In this document: piece by piece, positions 6,601-9,857 of the stretch | How positions within the stretch are numbered: position 1 is the first letter of the stretch | How the letters are laid out: each line of letters begins with the position of its first letter | Assembly (NCBI GenBank): GCA_016795255.1 | Contig: JAEUIB010000215.1 | Coordinates: 1-9,857 of the forward strand | Direction: 5' to 3' | DNA length: 9,857 nucleotides | Origin: Planctomycetota bacterium | Lineage (GTDB): Bacteria > Planctomycetota > B15-G4 > JADJEK01 | Program-made: the position numbers and the translations under genes | The notes under the pieces: generated by a model | The model's database searches: none | What the model saw: only the letters and a program-made list of their open reading frames with translations | What the model was told of the DNA's origin: nothing

Positions 6601-7049
6601 TCGCGGTCGTCCAGCGGGTGACGCAGGCTCGGGTCGACGTCGAGGGCGAAACCGTCGGTGCGATCGGTCGAGGCGTCCTCGTCCTGCTCGGCGTCGCGAA
6701 GGGTGACACCGATGCCGACCGGGCGATCCTGGCGCGGAAGGTCGCCGAGATGCGGATCTTCGAGGACGAGAACGGTCGGATGAACCGGTCGTGCCTGGAC
6801 CTCGGATTCGAAGTCCTCGTCGTGTCGCAATTCACGTTGTGCGCGGATGTTCGACACGGACGCCGTCCCGGCTTCGACGACGCGGAAGCGCCAGAACGCG
6901 CACAAGTCGCGGTTTCTGCGTATTCCAACGACTTACGTTCGCTCGGACTTCGCGTCGCCGAAGGGCGTTTCGGTGCTGCGATGGCGGTCCATCTGCTCAA
7001 CGACGGACCGGCGACCTTCGTGCTGGACAGTCGGATGTGGCGCAACTGA
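6597..7049 (+). CDS. dtd: D-aminoacyl-tRNA deacylase
   Basis: Cytoplasmic proofreading enzyme that hydrolyses D-amino acids (and glycine mischarged on tRNA-Ala) from tRNA, protecting translation. The 150-residue length is typical of the family. The N-terminus, MIAVVQRVTQARVDVEG, matches the family start. The active-site motif SQFTL is at 77-81, with the conserved threonine T80. The C-terminal NDGPATF (135-141) carries the Gly-Pro pair (G137-P138) that gives chiral selectivity. The GTG start overlaps the TPR gene's stop (GTGA), so the gene is probably translated by coupling from that message. The link with envelope lipoproteins looks like transcript sharing rather than shared function. Confidence 0.96.
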   Translation: MIAVVQRVTQARVDVEGETVGAIGRGVLVLLGVAKGDTDADRAILARKVAEMRIFEDENGRMNRSCLDLGFEVLVVSQFTLCADVRHGRRPGFDDAEAPERAQVAVSAYSNDLRSLGLRVAEGRFGAAMAVHLLNDGPATFVLDSRMWRN

Positions 7050-7053
7050 TTGC

Positions 7054-7081
7054 TTGAAAAGTGCTTAATCGGGACTAACCT
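7054..7081 (+). promoter_or_regulatory. Possible promoter for the HU-like gene
   Basis: TTGAAA (7054-7059) is a good -35 box (four of six). The best -10 at suitable distance is TAACCT (7076-7081), 16 bases on and weak (three of six). The stretch is noticeably AT-richer than its surroundings and lies right after the dtd stop, where a separate promoter for an abundant nucleoid protein would be expected. Confidence 0.3.
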
Positions 7082-7105
7082 GCTGCCGACATAGGGTCGC
7101 GGAGG

Positions 7106-7134
7106 TTCCTCCCCCCGCGCTCGGGTGCGAGGAA
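7106..7134 (+). promoter_or_regulatory. Potential leader hairpin next to the HU Shine-Dalgarno
   Basis: TTCCTC (7106-7111) is complementary to GAGGAA (7129-7134), and CCCG (7114-7117) to CGGG (7122-7125) inside it with loop CGCT. The outer stem ends directly against the Shine-Dalgarno AGGAG (7135-7139). GGAGG (7101-7105) just upstream is also complementary to CCTCC (7108-7112), so alternative pairing is conceivable. No known leader family is recognised. Confidence 0.3.
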
Positions 7135-7139
7135 AGGAG
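7135..7139 (+). promoter_or_regulatory. Shine-Dalgarno of the HU-like gene
   Basis: AGGAG, within AAAGGAG, lies six bases before the ATG at 7146. It shows that the in-frame ATG at 7125 is not the start, because that one has no such site and would add a tail foreign to the family. Confidence 0.7.
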
Positions 7140-7145
7140 TGCAGG

Positions 7146-7484
7146 ATGACGACGATCACCAAGAAAGAACTGGTGAACCGCATCGCGGACCGCACGAATC
7201 AGACCAAGGTGGTCACGAAAGAGGTCATTCAGCTCTTTCTGGACGAGATCATCACGGAGCTCGCGGCGGGCAACCGTCTGGAGTTCCGCGACTTCGGCGT
7301 GTTCGAGGTGAAGTTCCGCAAGGCACGCCGCGCGCAGAACCCGCGCACGCTCGAGAAGGTCTCGGTGCCGCCGAAGAAGGTCGTGAAGTTCAAGGTCGGC
7401 CGCGTCATGCGCGAGAAGGTCGGCATGGCGCCGGAGCCGGGCGAAGTCGATCTGCCGCCCGAGCCGGACGACGACGACACGTAA
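7146..7484 (+). CDS. HU/IHF-family DNA-binding protein with acidic C-terminal tail
   Basis: Small nucleoid-associated protein that binds and bends DNA as a dimer. The 112-residue product has the family layout: helical dimerisation part (about 1-42, TKKELVNRIADRT), the strand motif RLEFRDFGVFEV (44-55), and the DNA-binding arm with R-A-Q-N-P-R-T (62-68), whose Pro66 corresponds to the intercalating arm-tip proline. It closes with FKVGRVMREKVG (82-93). The arm usually reads NP-K/R-TG; here Leu replaces the Gly. About 19 extra residues follow the normal end, rich in Pro, Glu and Asp and finishing DDDDT, unlike the basic tails of many HU variants. Whether it is HU or IHF cannot be decided. It is probably transcribed from its own promoter after dtd and terminated by the hairpin at 7528-7562. 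Confidence 0.94.
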   Translation: MTTITKKELVNRIADRTNQTKVVTKEVIQLFLDEIITELAAGNRLEFRDFGVFEVKFRKARRAQNPRTLEKVSVPPKKVVKFKVGRVMREKVGMAPEPGEVDLPPEPDDDDT

Positions 7485-7527
7485 AGCCGGTTGGCACGCT
7501 CGCTTCGGCGCGCGTCCGTCATCGAAC

Positions 7528-7562
7528 ACGCCCGCGCCCGACCGTCGGTCGGACGCGGGCGT
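7528..7562. terminator. Strong hairpin between convergent genes, probable bidirectional terminator
   Basis: ACGCCCGCG (7528-7536) pairs with CGCGGGCGT (7554-7562). After one mismatch (7537/7553), CCGACC (7538-7543) pairs with GGTCGG (7547-7552) around a three-base loop, a 15-pair GC-rich stem. It sits 43 bases after the HU stop and 75 bases beyond the stop of the opposing glycosyltransferase gene. No clean T-run follows on either strand, so it departs from the textbook intrinsic form. Confidence 0.7.
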
Positions 7563-7637
7563 CGCGTTGTTCCAGCTCGTACTCCGGCTGGTCGCGGAAC
7601 GACGAACGTGGGATCGACCGCTTCGATCCGCGCTCCG

Positions 7638-8492
7638 TCAGGAACGCCCTCGGGACGCGATGGCGTCGGCGAGCAGCCCGGCGAGGAAGATGAACAGCGA
7701 GGCCAGCGACAGGATGACGGTCTTGTCCGACAGCCCCGCGGATCCCCGCATGATGTCGAGCGCCGCACCCCACGCCGTGAGCAGCAGCAGCAGCGCCGTG
7801 ACCGGCAGGAAGATCTTCAACGGCTTGAAGATCACCGTCATGCGCAGGATCAGCATGAAGAACCCGTACGTGTCGCGCAGTGCGCGGATCTTCGATTGGC
7901 CGGCGCGCGCGAAGTAGTCGATCGGGACGAACTTCACGAGCAGGTCGTCGTTCAGCATCGCCATCGTCAGCGTGGTCGTGAACGAGAAGCCGGACGGGAA
8001 CAGGTGCATGTAGCGCTCGGAGCATTCGCGCTTGAACACGCGCAGGCCCGAGTTCAGGTCGGGGATCTTCTGACCGGTCAGCACGTTCGCGAGCAGGTTC
8101 AAGAACAACTTCGGTGGCCGGCGGATCAGCGGGATCGCGACGTTCGCGCCGGTGCGCGCGCCGACGACCATGTCGTAGCGCGTCATGTGGGCGACGAGGT
8201 CGGGGATGCGCTCGCACGGATACGTGCCGTCGGCGTCGGTGATGCAGACCCAATCGGCGTCGGTGTTCCGCAAGCCGGTCTTCAGCGAAGCGCCGTAGCC
8301 GCGGTTCGTGTCGTGCCGGATCACGCGGACGCCGGACGCGGCCGCGAGTTCCGCCGTGCGATCGGTCGAACCGTCGTCGACGACGAGGATCTCGGCGCGC
8401 AGCGGAGCGACGACTTGCTTCAGGCGGTCGAGCGTCGCGGCGATGCCGAGCTCTTCGTTGTACGCCGGCACCAGGATCAGGAGTCGTGGCAT
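7638..8492 (-). CDS. Membrane-anchored family 2 glycosyltransferase (DPM1/GtrB-like)
   Basis: Transfers a sugar from a nucleotide donor, most likely to a lipid carrier such as a polyprenyl phosphate, on the cytoplasmic face of the membrane. The 284-residue product has a GT-A catalytic domain: LILVPAYNEE (5-14), ILVVDDGSTD (35-44), NRGYGASLKTGL (63-74) and the metal-binding DADG (86-89). DLNSGLRVF (145-153) is a motif of polyprenyl-phosphate glycosyltransferases. Two hydrophobic segments near the end (about 227-247 and 258-278) anchor it, as in GtrB-type enzymes. The open frame extends well upstream, but that is a shadow of the neighbouring gene. The ATG at 8490-8492 lies eight bases after that gene's stop and lacks a clear Shine-Dalgarno, suggesting coupling. 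The sugar and acceptor cannot be told. Confidence 0.92.
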   Translation of the reverse strand: MPRLLILVPAYNEELGIAATLDRLKQVVAPLRAEILVVDDGSTDRTAELAAASGVRVIRHDTNRGYGASLKTGLRNTDADWVCITDADGTYPCERIPDLVAHMTRYDMVVGARTGANVAIPLIRRPPKLFLNLLANVLTGQKIPDLNSGLRVFKRECSERYMHLFPSGFSFTTTLTMAMLNDDLLVKFVPIDYFARAGQSKIRALRDTYGFFMLILRMTVIFKPLKIFLPVTALLLLLTAWGAALDIMRGSAGLSDKTVILSLASLFIFLAGLLADAIASRGRS

Positions 8493-8500
8493 GGGGGAGC

Positions 8501-9652
8501 TCAACGGGGCAGCGCCTGTTCCAGGTCCGCGATCAGGTCGCCGACGTCTTCGACTCCGACCGAGATGCGGATCAAACCGTCGTCGATGCCGGCTTCGCGA
8601 CGTTTGTCCGCGGGGATCGACGCGTGCGTCATCGACGGTGGATGCTCGATCAGCGATTCGACTCCGCCGAGGCTCTCGGCGAGCGTGAACACGCGCGTCC
8701 GTGCGACCACCGATTTCGCCTCGTCGACCGACGTGTCGAGCACGAACGAGATCATGCCGCCGAAGCGACGCATCTGGCGCTTCGCGACGTCGTGGTTCGG
8801 ATGCGAGGCGAGACCCGGGTAGTGGATCTTCGTCACGCGGCGGTGCTTGCCGAGCCAGGCCGCGACGGCCTCCGCGTTGTCGCAGTGGCGGTCCATGCGC
8901 AGATGCAGCGTCTTCGTGCCGCGCAGCACGAGGAAGCAATCCATCGGTCCCGGGACGCCGCCGACCGCCATCTGGACGAAGCGCAGCTTCTCGGCCAGTC
9001 CCGCGTCGTCGACGACGAGTGCGCCACCGATGACGTCGGAGTGCCCACCGAGGTACTTCGTCGTCGAGTGCAGCACGATGTCGAACCCGTACGCGAGCGG
9101 GTTCTGCAGGTACGGCGTCGCGAAGGTGTTGTCGCACGCGAGCAGGCAACCGCGCTCGCGCGCCGACTTGCACACCGCCGCGACGGCCGCGAGATCGACG
9201 ATCGACAGCAGCGGATTCGTCGGAGTCTCGATCCAGACCAACCGCGTCTCGGGGCGCAGAGCGTCACCGACGGCGCGCGCGTCGCGCGGGTCGACGTACG
9301 TGAAGTCGAGGCCGAGCGGCCGCCACAGTCGTTCGAACAAGCGGCGCGATCCGCCGTAGAGGTCGTTCCCCGCGACGACGTGGTCGCCGGCCTTCAGCAG
9401 GTGCAAGATCCCGCCGAGCGCCGCGAGTCCGGACGCGAACGCGTGACCGGAGCTGCCGCCTTCGAGCGCGGCGAGGTTCTTCTCGAGCGCCGTCCGCGTC
9501 GGGTTCTTCGCGCGTGAGTAGTCGTGCCCGTCCTTCGGACGGTCCGGATACTCCTGCGCGTACGTCGACGTCATGAACACCGGCGTCATCACGGCGCCGG
9601 TCGTCGGCTCCGGATCCTGGCCGGCGTGAACGGCCTTCGTCGCGAACTTCAT
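8501..9652 (-). CDS. Cystathionine gamma-lyase / gamma-synthase family PLP enzyme
   Basis: Cytoplasmic PLP enzyme of sulfur amino acid metabolism, of normal length at 383 residues. Visible family residues include YSRAKNPT (45-52), whose Tyr and Arg bind the cofactor phosphate of the partner subunit, ASGLAA (73-78), DLYGG (97-101), the cofactor-contacting Asp174 in DNTFATP, and the Schiff-base lysine K199 in STTKYLGGHSD. The C-terminal ESLGGVESLIEHP motif is also present. Sequence alone does not separate gamma-lyase (cystathionine to cysteine) from gamma-synthase (methionine route). The neighbour six bases upstream ends in a CBS domain like that of cystathionine beta-synthase, which favours the lyase and a reverse transsulfuration pair (mccB-like); this is inference from context. 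The glycosyltransferase gene follows after eight bases. Confidence 0.93.
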   Translation of the reverse strand: MKFATKAVHAGQDPEPTTGAVMTPVFMTSTYAQEYPDRPKDGHDYSRAKNPTRTALEKNLAALEGGSSGHAFASGLAALGGILHLLKAGDHVVAGNDLYGGSRRLFERLWRPLGLDFTYVDPRDARAVGDALRPETRLVWIETPTNPLLSIVDLAAVAAVCKSARERGCLLACDNTFATPYLQNPLAYGFDIVLHSTTKYLGGHSDVIGGALVVDDAGLAEKLRFVQMAVGGVPGPMDCFLVLRGTKTLHLRMDRHCDNAEAVAAWLGKHRRVTKIHYPGLASHPNHDVAKRQMRRFGGMISFVLDTSVDEAKSVVARTRVFTLAESLGGVESLIEHPPSMTHASIPADKRREAGIDDGLIRISVGVEDVGDLIADLEQALPR

Positions 9653-9658
9653 GCGTCG

Positions 9659-9857
9659 TTACCGCCGTTCCTGCAGCAGGTCGAACTTGGTGATGATCTC
9701 GAACGACGATTCGTTGAGTCGCACGAGCACGGCGGGGACTTTGCGCGTGATCGTCCGGGAGACTTCTTCGAGCGGGGCGTAGAGGTCGACCTCGGGGAGC
9801 GGTTCCTTCATCACGTCCTTGACCAGCGTCTTCGTCAGGTCCGCCTTCTCGACCAGC
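9659..9857 (-). CDS. CBS-domain C-terminus, probably cystathionine beta-synthase (partial)
   Basis: The 3' end of a gene cut by the window edge: 65 codons read in frame to a TAA at 9659-9661. The peptide includes VKDVMKEPLPEVD, a short helix, and then VPAVLVRLNESSFEIITKFD before the end LLQERR. The VMKEPLPEV start, the hydrophobic strand and the I-I-T-K-F-D-L-L ending are the pattern of a CBS domain. In cystathionine beta-synthases of the PLP-plus-CBS type such a domain closes the protein, ending in a GIITKYDLL-like sequence. With a gamma-lyase-family gene only six bases downstream, cystathionine beta-synthase (homocysteine plus serine to cystathionine) is the likeliest identity. Other CBS-domain proteins cannot be excluded without the missing catalytic part. 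Confidence 0.68.
   Translation of the reverse strand, partial: LVEKADLTKTLVKDVMKEPLPEVDLYAPLEEVSRTITRKVPAVLVRLNESSFEIITKFDLLQERR

Noticed and set aside
7485..7637. Possible small gene in the convergent intergenic gap
   Set aside because: The gap is dominated by the terminator hairpin. No start with a Shine-Dalgarno and sensible peptide is visible on either strand.
8493..9173. Upstream extension of the glycosyltransferase frame
   Set aside because: It overlaps the cystathionine lyase-family gene and is Arg-rich shadow sequence. The catalytic domain begins at the ATG at 8492.
8486..9517. 343-codon plus-strand open frame opposite the PLP enzyme gene
   Set aside because: Antisense shadow: composition dominated by Arg, Val, Asp and Ala, no recognisable domain, and the opposite strand encodes a complete well-conserved enzyme.

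Overview
The window is GC-rich and densely coded, and it looks like the chromosome of a diderm (Gram-negative type) bacterium. It carries an MlaFED-type MCE lipid transporter, which normally works between two membranes, plus three probable lipoproteins. Lineage cannot be fixed from the sequence. The style of the HU-like protein and of the uncharacterised lipoproteins would suit Planctomycetota or a similar high-GC diderm phylum, but this is a weak inference. I see no insertion sequence, prophage, tRNA, rRNA or CRISPR.

Left arm (7-4762, all minus strand): a four-gene operon reads right to left. A large lipoprotein rich in aromatic-proline repeats comes first. It is followed by an MlaE-type permease, an MlaF-type ATPase (its GTG start overlaps the permease stop) and an MlaD-type MCE protein with a long C-terminal tail. 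The last three form a recognisable inner-membrane lipid-transport ABC complex. The first is unrecognised and is the best candidate in the window for a new component, possibly an outer-membrane or periplasmic partner.

Centre (4763-7484, plus strand): a divergent intergenic region has one promoter-like sequence facing each way and an inverted repeat in the plus-strand leader. It feeds a small unrecognised lipoprotein-like gene, a TPR lipoprotein and dtd (D-aminoacyl-tRNA deacylase), again with a stop/start overlap. A separately expressed HU/IHF-family DNA-binding protein with an acidic tail follows. A strong hairpin terminator lies between this arm and the convergent genes to the right.

Right arm (7638-9857, minus strand): the window edge cuts the end of a CBS-domain protein, probably cystathionine beta-synthase. 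Next are a cystathionine gamma-lyase/synthase-family PLP enzyme and a membrane-anchored family 2 glycosyltransferase. The first two together suggest reverse transsulfuration (homocysteine to cysteine). The glycosyltransferase probably shares their transcript rather than their pathway.
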